A stretch of DNA of 64,000 nucleotides. It comes from Hyphomicrobiales bacterium (GTDB lineage Bacteria; Pseudomonadota; Alphaproteobacteria; Rhizobiales; Rhizobiaceae). The notes beneath the pieces are model-generated. The model did no database searches, was not told where the DNA came from, and saw only the letters and a list, made by a program, of their open reading frames with translations. Both the position numbers and the translations under genes were made by a program. This document shows, one piece after another, positions 17,901-26,397 of this stretch (position 1 is its first letter; each line of letters opens with the position of its first letter). The stretch covers positions 124,001 through 188,000 of the forward strand of contig UBQX01000005.1 of assembly GCA_900467685.1 (NCBI GenBank), in the 5' to 3' direction.

Positions 17901-19847
17901 ATGGTTTCGATCTTCGGCGTTCCATCCGTCCTGTTGTATGGCCAGCTTCTCGTCGGCCTCATCAACGGCTCGTTCTATGCGATGATGAGCCTCGGCGTCG
18001 CCATCATTTTCGGCATGCTCAGGATAGGGAATTTCGTACATGGCGCGCAATACATGCTGGGGGCCTTCGGCGCCTGGTATCTGCTGCACCTGCCGGAAAT
18101 CTTTCCGGGGCTCGGCCTGCCGGCCTTGAACTACTGGTGGGCGCTGATCCTGGTGCCGCTCCTGGTCGGCCTGATCGGTGCGCTGATGGAGCGCATCTTC
18201 ATCCGAAGGGTTTACGACCTCGACCACGCCTATGGCCTTCTGCTGACTGTCGGGCTTGCCATGCTGATCGAGGGTCTCTTCAACGTCCGTTATGGCTCGG
18301 CGGGGCAACAATACGATGTGCCGCAATCGCTGCAGGGCGCGATCAATCTCGGCTTCATGTATCTGCCGATCTACCGTGGCTGGGTGATCGCGATGGCTCT
18401 GCTGACGTGCCTTGCCACATGGTATCTGATCGAACGTACCAAGCTCGGCTCCTATCTACGTGCCGCGACGGAGAACCCCGATCTTCTGCGTGCGTTCGGC
18501 ATCAACGTCCCGCGCATGCTGATGCTCACTTATGCCTTCGGCGTAGGTCTGGCAGGCCTTGCCGGCGTCATGGCGGCGCCGATCTATCAGGTTGGCCCGC
18601 AGATGGGGCAATCGATCGTCATCACCACCTTCGCAGTGGTCGTCATCGGCGGCATGGGGTCGATCTTCGGCGCCATCGTCAGCGGCCTGATGATGGGCGT
18701 CATCGAAGGCCTCACCAAGGTCTTCTATCCGCAGGCGTCGAGCACCATCATCTTCGTGATCATGGCCATCGTCCTGGTTCTGCGCCCGGCAGGCCTCTTC
18801 GGTCGCGACACACAGGCGCATTCCATAGCCGATGTCTCGTCCGGTCGGGCCGACAGCATCCTGGAGAACGGCCGGCTCTGGTTCGTGCTCATGCTCGGCA
18901 TCGGCCTTGCCCTGCCGTTCCTGATGTTCCCGATCCTGGCCATGAAGATCCTGATCATGGCGATCTTCGCCATGGGCTACAACATCATCTTCGGCTATGG
19001 CGGGTTGCTGGCGTTCGGACACGCCGCCTTTTTCGGCACGGCCTCCTATATCGCGGCGCAGATGGCGGCGGTCTGGGGTGTTCCACCGGAGCTCTGCCTG
19101 CTGGCGGGCGTTGCCGGATCGAGCGTGCTCGGCCTGCTGTTCGGTTGGCTGGCGATCCGCCGGCAGGGCCTCTATTTCGCGATGATCACGCTGGCGCTGG
19201 CGCAGATCGTCTACTTCTACGCCGTGCAGGCCAGCTGGACCCATGGCGAAGATGGCATTCAATCCGTGCCGCGCGGCGTGTTCCTCGGGATGATCGATCT
19301 TTCGCGTCCGCTCGGCATGTACTTCACGACCCTCGCCTTCTTCCTGACGGCCTTCGTCTTCGTCTACCGCGTGGTTCATTCGCCCTTCGGTCAGACCTTG
19401 AAATCGATCCGCGAGAGCGAGCAGCGATCCGTGTCGCTGGGTTACTCGGTGAACGACTTCAAGCTGATCGCATTCGTGCTATCGGCGGCGCTGGCGGGTC
19501 TGGCAGGCGGACTGAATGCCATCGTGTTTCAGATCGCCTCCCTCTCGGACGTCTATTTCATGAACTCGGCCAATGCGCTGCTGATGACGCTCATCGGTGG
19601 CGTGGGAACCTTGCTCGGCCCGATCGTCGGCGCGGCAGTCCTCGTCACGCTTGAAACGAGGCTTGCGACCTTCGGCTCCTGGGTCGTGGTCATGCAGGGA
19701 TTGATCTTTGTTCTCTGCGTCCTCTTCCTGCGCAAGGGCATCATCGGAACGCTGCAGGAATATGCATCCAACCGCAGGATCCGGCGCAATCTCGAGGGAC
19801 AGGCGGAACCGCACCCGAGAGGCAAGCCAGCGGAGATCGCGTCATGA
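17901..19847 (+). CDS. Fused ABC permease, LivH and LivM in one protein
   Basis: 648 aa, about the sum of a LivH (about 290) and a LivM (about 320). The N-terminal half has LivH features (GQLLVGLINGSFYAMMSLGV, FGMLRIGNFVHGAQYMLGAF, VVVIGGMGSIFGAIVSGLMM) and the C-terminal half LivM features (MGYNIIFGYGGLLAFGHAAF, GVGTLLGPIVGAAVLVTLET). The junction is near residues 300-330. Such fusions are known in this transporter class and fix a 1:1 heterodimer. The C-terminal tail is basic. The next gene starts inside its stop codon (ATGA). Confidence 0.9.
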   Translation: MVSIFGVPSVLLYGQLLVGLINGSFYAMMSLGVAIIFGMLRIGNFVHGAQYMLGAFGAWYLLHLPEIFPGLGLPALNYWWALILVPLLVGLIGALMERIFIRRVYDLDHAYGLLLTVGLAMLIEGLFNVRYGSAGQQYDVPQSLQGAINLGFMYLPIYRGWVIAMALLTCLATWYLIERTKLGSYLRAATENPDLLRAFGINVPRMLMLTYAFGVGLAGLAGVMAAPIYQVGPQMGQSIVITTFAVVVIGGMGSIFGAIVSGLMMGVIEGLTKVFYPQASSTIIFVIMAIVLVLRPAGLFGRDTQAHSIADVSSGRADSILENGRLWFVLMLGIGLALPFLMFPILAMKILIMAIFAMGYNIIFGYGGLLAFGHAAFFGTASYIAAQMAAVWGVPPELCLLAGVAGSSVLGLLFGWLAIRRQGLYFAMITLALAQIVYFYAVQASWTHGEDGIQSVPRGVFLGMIDLSRPLGMYFTTLAFFLTAFVFVYRVVHSPFGQTLKSIRESEQRSVSLGYSVNDFKLIAFVLSAALAGLAGGLNAIVFQIASLSDVYFMNSANALLMTLIGGVGTLLGPIVGAAVLVTLETRLATFGSWVVVMQGLIFVLCVLFLRKGIIGTLQEYASNRRIRRNLEGQAEPHPRGKPAEIAS

Positions 19848-20599
19848 CCAAGCCGCTTGCAATCGTCATCGGCATGGGACCCGGCCTCGGCCAGGCGCTC
19901 GTGCGCAAGTTCGCCTCGAACGGCTTTGCCGTCGCCTTCACAGGGCGTCGCAAGGATGCGATCGAGAAGCATGAACAGGCGTTACGCGGCATGGGGCTCG
20001 AGGTTTCGGGTTTTGCCGGCGATGCGGGCGATCCGGCCGCCATGGACGAAATCCATCGCCAGATCGCCGACCGGCACGGGCATGCGGACGTCCTTCTCTA
20101 CAACGCAGCCATCATCGAGCCCGCCCGCTTCGTCACGCCTTCGGGACTTCGCGAGGCGAAATACGGCACGGCCGACGGCTGGGCCGCGCATGGCGAGCCT
20201 GCCGATTTCGACTATGTTGTGAACGCCTTCAAGACGAACGTTGCCGGCGCCCATCACGCGGCCCTGAAGGTCACACCGTCCATGATCGAGCGCGGGCGGG
20301 GCACGGTCCTCCTGACAGGCGGTGTCCTGGCCTTCGGCCCCTGGATCGAGTGGGGCGTCACTTCGCTCGGCAAGGCGGCGCTCCGCAGTCTCGGACATTC
20401 GCTTCACAAGGAGCTGATCGGACACGGCATTCAGGTGACGACGGTCGCCATTCACGGCACGATGCAGGCCGGCACACCCTACGACCATGACCTCGTGGCC
20501 CAAGCCTATCTCGATCTCCACAACCGCCCCCAGGTCGAATGGGAACCGGACTATCATTTCAATGTCGAGGAAGAGCTAGCAGGCGACCCCGATGCATGA
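19844..20599 (+). CDS. SDR-fold protein lacking the catalytic Tyr
   Basis: 251 aa with a Rossmann nucleotide motif (AIVIGMGPGLGQALVRKF) and a YNAAI segment in place of NNAG. The active-site region reads TGGVLAFGPWIEWGVTSLGK: the Lys is kept but the Tyr four residues before it is Thr, and the usual catalytic Ser position is not convincing. It may be a binding or structural protein, or use another chemistry. It is the penultimate gene of the transporter operon, translationally coupled on both sides (4- and 8-base overlaps). Confidence 0.78.
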   Translation: MTKPLAIVIGMGPGLGQALVRKFASNGFAVAFTGRRKDAIEKHEQALRGMGLEVSGFAGDAGDPAAMDEIHRQIADRHGHADVLLYNAAIIEPARFVTPSGLREAKYGTADGWAAHGEPADFDYVVNAFKTNVAGAHHAALKVTPSMIERGRGTVLLTGGVLAFGPWIEWGVTSLGKAALRSLGHSLHKELIGHGIQVTTVAIHGTMQAGTPYDHDLVAQAYLDLHNRPQVEWEPDYHFNVEEELAGDPDA

Positions 20600-21401
20600 C
20601 CGGGCCAGTCCCCATTTCAACCTCGACGGCCGCACCGCGCTGGTGACCGGCGGCGCAAGCGGCATCGGGGCGGCCGCCGCAAGGCTGCTTCACGAGCTTG
20701 GAGCCAAGGTCGTTATTGCCGATATCAATGCACAAGCCGCCGAGGCCGCGCTGGAAGAGACCGGGGCCGCGCTTCATGTCACCGGCGATGTCGCTGACGC
20801 GGAGTCCGTCGAGCGTATGGTGGACGAGATTCACGCCCGGCTGGGCCGCATCGATCTCGTTTTCAACTCGGCCGGGATTGGCGACGATCTTCTGCCTGTC
20901 CACTCCCAGGAACCGGCGCGTTGGCAGCGGGTGGTCGATGTCAACCTGCGGGGCACATATCTCGTCTGCCGTGCCGCCGGGCGGGAAATGCTGGAGCGCG
21001 GATCGGGCTCCATTGTCAACGTCTCGTCGATCGTCGGCCTCGGCGCCTTTCCCGGCCGCTCGGCCTATGGTGTTGCAAAGGCTGGGGTCATCCATCTGAC
21101 AAAGACGCTGGCCTGCGAATGGGGCCCAAGAGGGGTGCGGGTCAACTGCATTGCGCCCGCCTATACAAAAACGCCCATGGTGCGGTCGCTTCTGGAGCGA
21201 AAGATTTTCGATCCCGCGACGATCGAACGGCGAACGCCGCTTGGCCGGCTGGCGGAGCAGGAGGAAATGGCGCGTGCAGCGGCATTCCTCCTGTCCGATT
21301 GGGCAAGTTACATTACGGGCGCGGTGCTTCCGGTCGATGGGGGCTGGAGCGCCTATGGGGCGGCCGGCGACGTCGACAAGGGACCGCCCGTCCAAGTCTA
21401 G
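20592..21401 (+). CDS. Classical SDR oxidoreductase
   Basis: 269 aa. The cofactor motif is TALVTGGASGIGAAAARLL, and Asp at the end of strand 2 (VVIADIN) favours NAD(H). Active site: NVSSIVGLGAFPGRSAYGVAKAG with Ser, Tyr and Lys in order. A C-terminal PVDGGWSAYGAA is typical. It is the last gene of the transporter operon (eight-base overlap with the previous gene), which suggests it acts on the imported compound, such as oxidation of a hydroxyl on a ring; substrate unknown. Confidence 0.87.
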   Translation: MHDRASPHFNLDGRTALVTGGASGIGAAAARLLHELGAKVVIADINAQAAEAALEETGAALHVTGDVADAESVERMVDEIHARLGRIDLVFNSAGIGDDLLPVHSQEPARWQRVVDVNLRGTYLVCRAAGREMLERGSGSIVNVSSIVGLGAFPGRSAYGVAKAGVIHLTKTLACEWGPRGVRVNCIAPAYTKTPMVRSLLERKIFDPATIERRTPLGRLAEQEEMARAAAFLLSDWASYITGAVLPVDGGWSAYGAAGDVDKGPPVQV

Positions 21402-21471
21402 CCAATTCCAGCGAGAGCGCAGACGGTTTCGCGTCCGAAATTGCGCAAGGGCAAAGGGCCCTGGAACAGAC

Positions 21472-23004
21472 TCAGCCTCTGAATTTGTCGAGGGTTCCAT
21501 CCTTCAGCGCCACAACCAGTTCGCGCTTGCGGATCTTGGCCGCCTCGATGGGCATCCGTTCGATGAATTCAAACCGCCGGGGAACCTTGTAGGCAGCCAG
21601 ATGCTCCCGGCAATAGGCGGCAAGCTCGTCGGCCGTCGCAGTGCTCCCGTCCGCCGGAACGATGACGGCCACGGGAACTTCACCCTTGGCTTCGTCCGGA
21701 ATGCCGACCACAGCACACATCGCAATGGCTGCATGCTTGTAGAGCAATGTCTCGATTTCCAACGGATAGATATTGTGTCCGCCGGCGATGATGACGTCCT
21801 TCTTGCGGTCGACGATGAAGACATACCCGTCCTCGTCGACATAACCAAGGTCGCCTGACCGCCAGCCGTCGGGACCGAACGCCTCGGCAGTCGCCTCGTC
21901 GTCCTCCCAGTAGCCCGCAGCGACACAATCGCCCCCGATGATGATCTCGCCGATCTCGCCGGTTGGCACTTCATGGCCATCGTCATCAACGACGGTCACC
22001 CGCGAACTTCCGACCGGCAAGCCTGCGGCGCCGCGCTTGCGAACCCCGAGTGTCGGTTCCATGACGTTCTGGCCGCAGGTCTCGGTGGCCCCGTAGACCT
22101 GCGTGACGCGCGCACCGCTCAAGCTCTCGAACCGTTCGATGACAGGTTGCGGCACCGGCGACCCGCCGGTCGTACAGACCCGCAACGAGGTCAGGTCGTG
22201 TATTTGGGGGTCGATCTCGTTGACGATATAGACATACATGGTCGGCGTGCCGCCGAAATAGGTCGCCTTGTATCGGGCGATATCGGCAAGGACCCGCGCG
22301 GTGTTCCAGCGTTCATGCAGGACAATCGTGCCGCCGCCATAGAGACACAGGTTGAGCGTCACGTTGAGCCCGAAATTGGTGAAGAGCGGAACGGCGCAGA
22401 CATAGACTTCCCGTCCGAAGCGGTTGCGATGTGACACCATCATGTCACGCAAAGTGGACGCAATACTGAAATGCGGCTGGGCGATGCCTTTGGATTTGCC
22501 GGTGGTGCCAGAGGAAAAGAAAAGGCAGGCAATGTCGCGAGGGTCGCAGACATGATCGTCGAATATCTCGGGCTGTGCATCCATCAGGGACGTCAGGTCT
22601 TCCTGCCCTCCCCCGCCCGCGACAAGGCAATGGGCGAGATCTGAAAATTCGCTGCGGATTTGCTGGAAATACGGCCAGGTTTCCGTGTCTGCGATCAGTG
22701 CCCTGAAATCCGCCTTCGCAACGATGCTGCGCAACTCCTCATGGCGCAACATGGCGCTGACCGGCGCAGGAACCGCGCCCAGCCTTTGACAGGCCCAAAA
22801 GGCTATGGCCATCATCGGCGTGCTGGGAAGGTAAAGTGCCACGCGGTCGCCAGGTTTCAGACCCCTCGCCTGCAACACATGCGCCAGCTGCGCCGTTCGC
22901 GCCGAAAATTGCGCGTAGGTCAGGGTCTCGGTGTCCGTGACGATGAAGGGACGATCTGGCAGCAGCCGGCTGTTGCGAGCAAGAATCTGCGAAAGGTATT
23001 CCAT
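21472..23004 (-). CDS. Acyl-CoA synthetase (AMP-forming)
   Basis: 510 aa. The adenylate P-loop is CLFFSSGTTGKSKGIAQPHF, A5 is YGATETCGQNV, A7/A8 DGWRSGDLGYVDEDGYVFIV and DRKKDVIIAGGHNIYPLEIE, and the A10 Lys is in AAKIRKREL. It activates a carboxylic acid to its CoA thioester. The ATG at 23004 was chosen as GGGGAA precedes it by six bases; the longer frame to 23157 has no ribosome site. It is not the FadD3-like ligase (that is at 57244), so a different acid is likely, for instance a steroid side chain. Regulon site B lies 129 bp upstream. Confidence 0.88.
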   Translation of the reverse strand: MEYLSQILARNSRLLPDRPFIVTDTETLTYAQFSARTAQLAHVLQARGLKPGDRVALYLPSTPMMAIAFWACQRLGAVPAPVSAMLRHEELRSIVAKADFRALIADTETWPYFQQIRSEFSDLAHCLVAGGGGQEDLTSLMDAQPEIFDDHVCDPRDIACLFFSSGTTGKSKGIAQPHFSIASTLRDMMVSHRNRFGREVYVCAVPLFTNFGLNVTLNLCLYGGGTIVLHERWNTARVLADIARYKATYFGGTPTMYVYIVNEIDPQIHDLTSLRVCTTGGSPVPQPVIERFESLSGARVTQVYGATETCGQNVMEPTLGVRKRGAAGLPVGSSRVTVVDDDGHEVPTGEIGEIIIGGDCVAAGYWEDDEATAEAFGPDGWRSGDLGYVDEDGYVFIVDRKKDVIIAGGHNIYPLEIETLLYKHAAIAMCAVVGIPDEAKGEVPVAVIVPADGSTATADELAAYCREHLAAYKVPRRFEFIERMPIEAAKIRKRELVVALKDGTLDKFRG

Positions 23005-23132
23005 CGGCATTTCCCCGGTCGGCCCGATAAACAGGGCCGAGATTGAAATCAGGCCCAATAGCAAGACTTGCAGCGCAACGCATGCTCCGCCCGCTCGCCT
23101 CAGCCGGAAACCATCATCCACGGCCCGGCCGC

Positions 23133-23152
23133 ACATCGTCTGAACGGAGTAA
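23133..23152 (-). promoter_or_regulatory. Regulon dyad, site B
   Basis: On the minus strand TTACTCCGTTCAGACGATGT. It lies 129 bp upstream of the acyl-CoA synthetase and is 14 bp from site C, which faces the other way, giving each divergent unit its own copy. Confidence 0.7.
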
Positions 23153-23166
23153 GGCACAATGGCTTT

Positions 23167-23186
23167 CTAATCCAAGCAGACGATGC
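23167..23186 (+). promoter_or_regulatory. Regulon dyad, site C
   Basis: CTAATCCAAGCAGACGATGC, ending 61 bp before the GTG of the epimerase-like gene. The GACGATGC half is intact and the left half (TAATC) differs from TAGTC at one base. Confidence 0.65.
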
Positions 23187-23247
23187 GCCCAGCCATGGTC
23201 GGGGGAAACTCGGGCCTTGATGACGCATTCGGGACAGGGATCAACAC

Positions 23248-24159
23248 GTGAAGATACTCATAGTGGGCGGCACCGGAATGATCGGCGGGCATGCCGCCGA
23301 GATGCTGTCGCGCCACGGCCACGAGGTCGTGCTGGGTGCGCGCAAGCCGCCAAGGCAGGAAACGCCGCTGACCCGGTTCGCCGTTCTGACCGGCGACTAT
23401 GCGACAGGCGGTTTCACACCGCACGAGCTTGAACCGTTCGATGCGGTCGTCTTTGCCGCCGGCAACGATATCCGCCATATTCGGCACGACGCGGATCGAG
23501 AGGAATTCTGGCGCACGACGCAGATAGACGGCGTTCCGAATTTCGTGCGCCGCGCCAAACAGGCAGGTGTCCGCCGCGTGGTGCAGATCGGCAGCTATTA
23601 CCACCAGGTAATGCCGCATCTTGCGGAGACGAACGATTACGTCCGCGCCCGCAAGCTTGCCGACGACGGCGCGCGCGCATTGGCGGACAAGGATTTCAAC
23701 GTTTCAACGCTCAACCCGCCTTCCATCGTCGGCGCCCTGCCCGGCGTGCCGGCTTGGCGTTACGAGACACTCGTGGCATGGGCGCGCGGCGAAAGGCCGG
23801 ACATTCCCGACTTTGCGCCGGCCGGTGGCACGAATTACATGTCGGTGCGATCGCTCTCCGAGGCGATTGCCGGTGCTCTTGAAAACGCAGAACCGGGCAA
23901 GGCTTACCTGATCGGCGATCAGAACCTTCGCTTCAACGCGTTTTTCCAGATGATCTTCGATGCAGTCGGCTCTTCCCGGCGTGTCGAGGAACGCGACGAG
24001 GAACACCCCCTGCTACCGGATGCCTTCATCGTGCCCGGGCGTGGCAATGTTCTCGCCTATGAGCCTGACCCGCAAGAGACTGCCCTTCTGAGATATACGC
24101 GCAACGATGTCGTTCGTGCGGTTCGCGAGGTTGTCGCCACTGTGGAGGTTTCCCGATGA
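23248..24159 (+). CDS. NAD-dependent epimerase/dehydratase family protein (extended SDR)
   Basis: 303 aa from a GTG with AGGGA seven bases upstream. The N-terminus MKILIVGGTGMIGGHAAEML is the extended-SDR nucleotide motif, and ARK after strand 2 suggests NADP. The active-site Tyr may be that in ETNDYVRARKLADDG, but the spacing to the Lys is five, not four, so catalysis is uncertain. LNPPSIVGALPGVPAWRYET is typical of the NAD-dependent epimerase group. It opens a five-gene unit with an NTF2-like protein, two SDRs and a binding protein. Confidence 0.8.
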   Translation: MKILIVGGTGMIGGHAAEMLSRHGHEVVLGARKPPRQETPLTRFAVLTGDYATGGFTPHELEPFDAVVFAAGNDIRHIRHDADREEFWRTTQIDGVPNFVRRAKQAGVRRVVQIGSYYHQVMPHLAETNDYVRARKLADDGARALADKDFNVSTLNPPSIVGALPGVPAWRYETLVAWARGERPDIPDFAPAGGTNYMSVRSLSEAIAGALENAEPGKAYLIGDQNLRFNAFFQMIFDAVGSSRRVEERDEEHPLLPDAFIVPGRGNVLAYEPDPQETALLRYTRNDVVRAVREVVATVEVSR

Positions 24160-24620
24160 CCTCCCCTGAGGACCTCCTTGCTGCCTTCGAGATACGGCTC
24201 GTGGCCGAGCGCTATGCCATGGCGGTCGATCGCGGCGACGGACAACTGTTCGCCGACCAATTTACCCCCGACGGCGAGCTTTCAGCCCCGCGCGGTCATT
24301 TCAAGGGGCGTGACCAGCTCATGACCGTGCCGGCCATGATGAAAGATCTCTATGACCGAACGCATCATGGCGTCACGGGAATGGTGCCGGAGTTTTCCGG
24401 CAAAGACGCATCGGCGCAGACTTACACCTACGCCCGGCACTACTATCGCACTGCCGACAATCTTGAATACTGCTACGAGATTACGGTCCGCTACGACGAC
24501 CATTTCAGGCGGATAGACGAAGGCTGGAGGCTTTCGAGCCGCAAGCTCGTGCTGATCGGCGACACCACGATCCGCACGGGGCGGCTGCATGCATCGGTGC
24601 AGGGAGGGCGGCAGAGATGA
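24156..24620 (+). CDS. NTF2/SnoaL-like protein, BaiE-like pattern (copy 1)
   Basis: 154 aa, cone-shaped alpha+beta fold of the SnoaL/NTF2 superfamily. It has Tyr20-x4-Asp25 (ERYAMAVDRGD) and a His pair at 70-71 (THHGVTG), the order and spacing of the Tyr, Asp and His that bile-acid 7alpha-dehydratase BaiE uses; the second catalytic Asp of BaiE is not evident. The superfamily includes dehydratases, isomerases and subunits without activity. ATGA overlap with the upstream gene and a four-base overlap with the downstream SDR indicate tight coupling. A dehydratase or isomerase of a hydroxysteroid is an inference. Confidence 0.75.
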   Translation: MTSPEDLLAAFEIRLVAERYAMAVDRGDGQLFADQFTPDGELSAPRGHFKGRDQLMTVPAMMKDLYDRTHHGVTGMVPEFSGKDASAQTYTYARHYYRTADNLEYCYEITVRYDDHFRRIDEGWRLSSRKLVLIGDTTIRTGRLHASVQGGRQR

Positions 24621-25486
24621 GCCTCGTGAGCGAAAAATCGCTTATCGGTCTTGAAGGCAAGGTTGCACTTGTCACAGGCGGCGGCGCCGGCATAGGTCTG
24701 GCGATCGCCGAGATTCTTGCCAAGGCGGGCATGCGTCTTGCGGTCGCCGAGATCGATCCGGCTCGCGCTGGCGAAGCGCGCGCAAGGCTGAAGTCGCTGG
24801 GATGCGATTGTCTGGTGGTGGAGGCGGATGTCCGGAACGCGGATGACGTGAAACGGCTCATCAGCGAGGTCGAAACGGCGTTCGGTTCCCTCGACGTGCT
24901 GGTCAACAATGTCGGCGACTACCTCGGCTTCAAGAACGAGTTCGTCGAGTCCGACGAGAGCCAGTGGGACGCGCTCTACGCCGTCAATCTCCTGCACATG
25001 TTCCATGTCACCAAGGCGGCAATTCCCCTGATCCGCAAGGGTGGCAAGGGCGGCAGCATCATCAATGTTTCGACGGTCGAGGCCTTTCGCGGCATCCCCC
25101 TCACGGTCGTCTACTCAGCCTTCAAGGCGGCCATCACCGGCTTCACCCAGAGTCTTGCCGTCGAACTTGGTCAGCACGGTATTCGCGTCAACGCGATCGC
25201 GCCCGAAACCACGAACACGGCGCAGATCGTCGCCACCAGCCGCGTCCCGCCCGAGAACCGCGCCCACCTGGAACGCTGGTTTCCGATCGGGCGTTTCGGC
25301 GAGGGAGCCGACAGCGCGGGTGCCGCCCTCTACCTCGCATCGGATGTTCTATCCGGATGGGTGACCGGGCAGACGGTTGTCGTGGATGGCGGTGCGCTGA
25401 CTGCGGGTGCCTGGATGCGGATGATCGATGACAAATGGACCCATCTGCCGGTGATTGCCTCGGATGGCTACACGCCGCGCACATGA
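24617..25486 (+). CDS. Classical SDR oxidoreductase
   Basis: 289 aa. Cofactor motif VALVTGGGAGIGLAIAEIL with acidic strand 2 (AVAEIDPARAGE) favouring NAD(H). Active site: IINVSTVEAFRGIPLTVVYSAFKAA, so Ser, Tyr and Lys are present. A C-terminal extension (GAWMRMIDDKWTHLPVIASD) is longer than average for the family. Overlaps the NTF2-like gene by four bases and is followed 16 bases later by another SDR. Confidence 0.87.
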   Translation: MSLVSEKSLIGLEGKVALVTGGGAGIGLAIAEILAKAGMRLAVAEIDPARAGEARARLKSLGCDCLVVEADVRNADDVKRLISEVETAFGSLDVLVNNVGDYLGFKNEFVESDESQWDALYAVNLLHMFHVTKAAIPLIRKGGKGGSIINVSTVEAFRGIPLTVVYSAFKAAITGFTQSLAVELGQHGIRVNAIAPETTNTAQIVATSRVPPENRAHLERWFPIGRFGEGADSAGAALYLASDVLSGWVTGQTVVVDGGALTAGAWMRMIDDKWTHLPVIASDGYTPRT

Positions 25487-25502
25487 GGACCGGGAGGACG
25501 AA

Positions 25503-26261
25503 TTGACGGACAGGCTCAAGGACAAGGTCGCGTTCATTACCGGAGGCACCGGCGGTATAGGCGAAGTGGCATGCCGCCGCTTCGCTGCGGAGGGGGCGCT
25601 TGTCGCCATCGCTGGCAGACGGGAAGCCGAGGGTGAGCGGATCGCAAGCGACATCGCAGCGGCGGGCGGCAGGGCGATTTTCGTAAAGACAGATGTGACC
25701 GTCGCTGAAAACGTCGACTGGGCCTTGCGCCAAACCGTCGAAACCTTCGGGCGACTCGACATCCTCTACAACAATGCCGGCGGATCGTCGCCCAAGGACG
25801 GGCCTGTCACCACGACGCCCGCCGAGGTCTTCTGGAAGACGCTGGAACTCGACCTCTTCGGCACCTGGCTGTGTTGCCATCACGGCATTCCACATCTCGT
25901 CGCCAGCGGCGGCGGTTCGGTGATCAACACATCGTCGATCATGGGCGCGATGGGCATCCCGAACCGCGATGCCTACTCCGCTTCAAAAGGCGCCGTCATC
26001 GCGCTGACGCGATCGATGGCCGTCGAATATGCTCGCGACAGGGTCCGTGTGAATGTCCTCGTTCCCGGTGCAGTGGGAACAGAGCGCGTCCTCAAATTCT
26101 TCGAGAGCGAGCCGCATCTGGAGGATCAGCGCAAGGCCTATCTTCTCGGTCTCACCGAACCGGACGACGTCGCCAATGCCGCTATATTTCTGGCATCCGA
26201 TGAATCGCGGCGCACAACGGGACAGCAACTGTGTGTCGATAGCGGAATTCTGATTTCGTGA
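25503..26261 (+). CDS. Classical SDR oxidoreductase (TTG start)
   Basis: 252 aa. Cofactor motif VAFITGGTGGIGEVACRRFA, then AGRREAEG, a pattern that may favour NADP(H). Active site INTSSIMGAMGIPNRDAYSASKGA has Ser, Tyr and Lys. The TTG at 25503 is preferred because GGGAGGA lies just before it; the in-frame ATG at 25455 is inside the upstream gene and would give an unusual leader. Substrate unknown; the context suggests a hydroxysteroid or hydroxyacyl-CoA. Confidence 0.85.
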   Translation: MTDRLKDKVAFITGGTGGIGEVACRRFAAEGALVAIAGRREAEGERIASDIAAAGGRAIFVKTDVTVAENVDWALRQTVETFGRLDILYNNAGGSSPKDGPVTTTPAEVFWKTLELDLFGTWLCCHHGIPHLVASGGGSVINTSSIMGAMGIPNRDAYSASKGAVIALTRSMAVEYARDRVRVNVLVPGAVGTERVLKFFESEPHLEDQRKAYLLGLTEPDDVANAAIFLASDESRRTTGQQLCVDSGILIS

Positions 26262-26324
26262 CCGTGGGCTCAAACGCCAGAGAAGGGCTACCGCGCAACC
26301 GCAGCGTTGTTCATTTGCGAAAAC

Positions 26325-26344
26325 CTCGTCTACTCGGACGATGT
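26325..26344 (+). promoter_or_regulatory. Regulon dyad, site D
   Basis: CTCGTCTACTCGGACGATGT. This copy shows the dyad well: TCGTC-N6-GACGA is a perfect 5+5 inverted repeat. It ends 53 bp before the start of the second binding-protein gene. Confidence 0.7.
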
Positions 26345-26397
26345 GAAATTGTTCCAAACGCCTTTGATGTGTACAAACCTTGGGGAGGAGACCAGGC

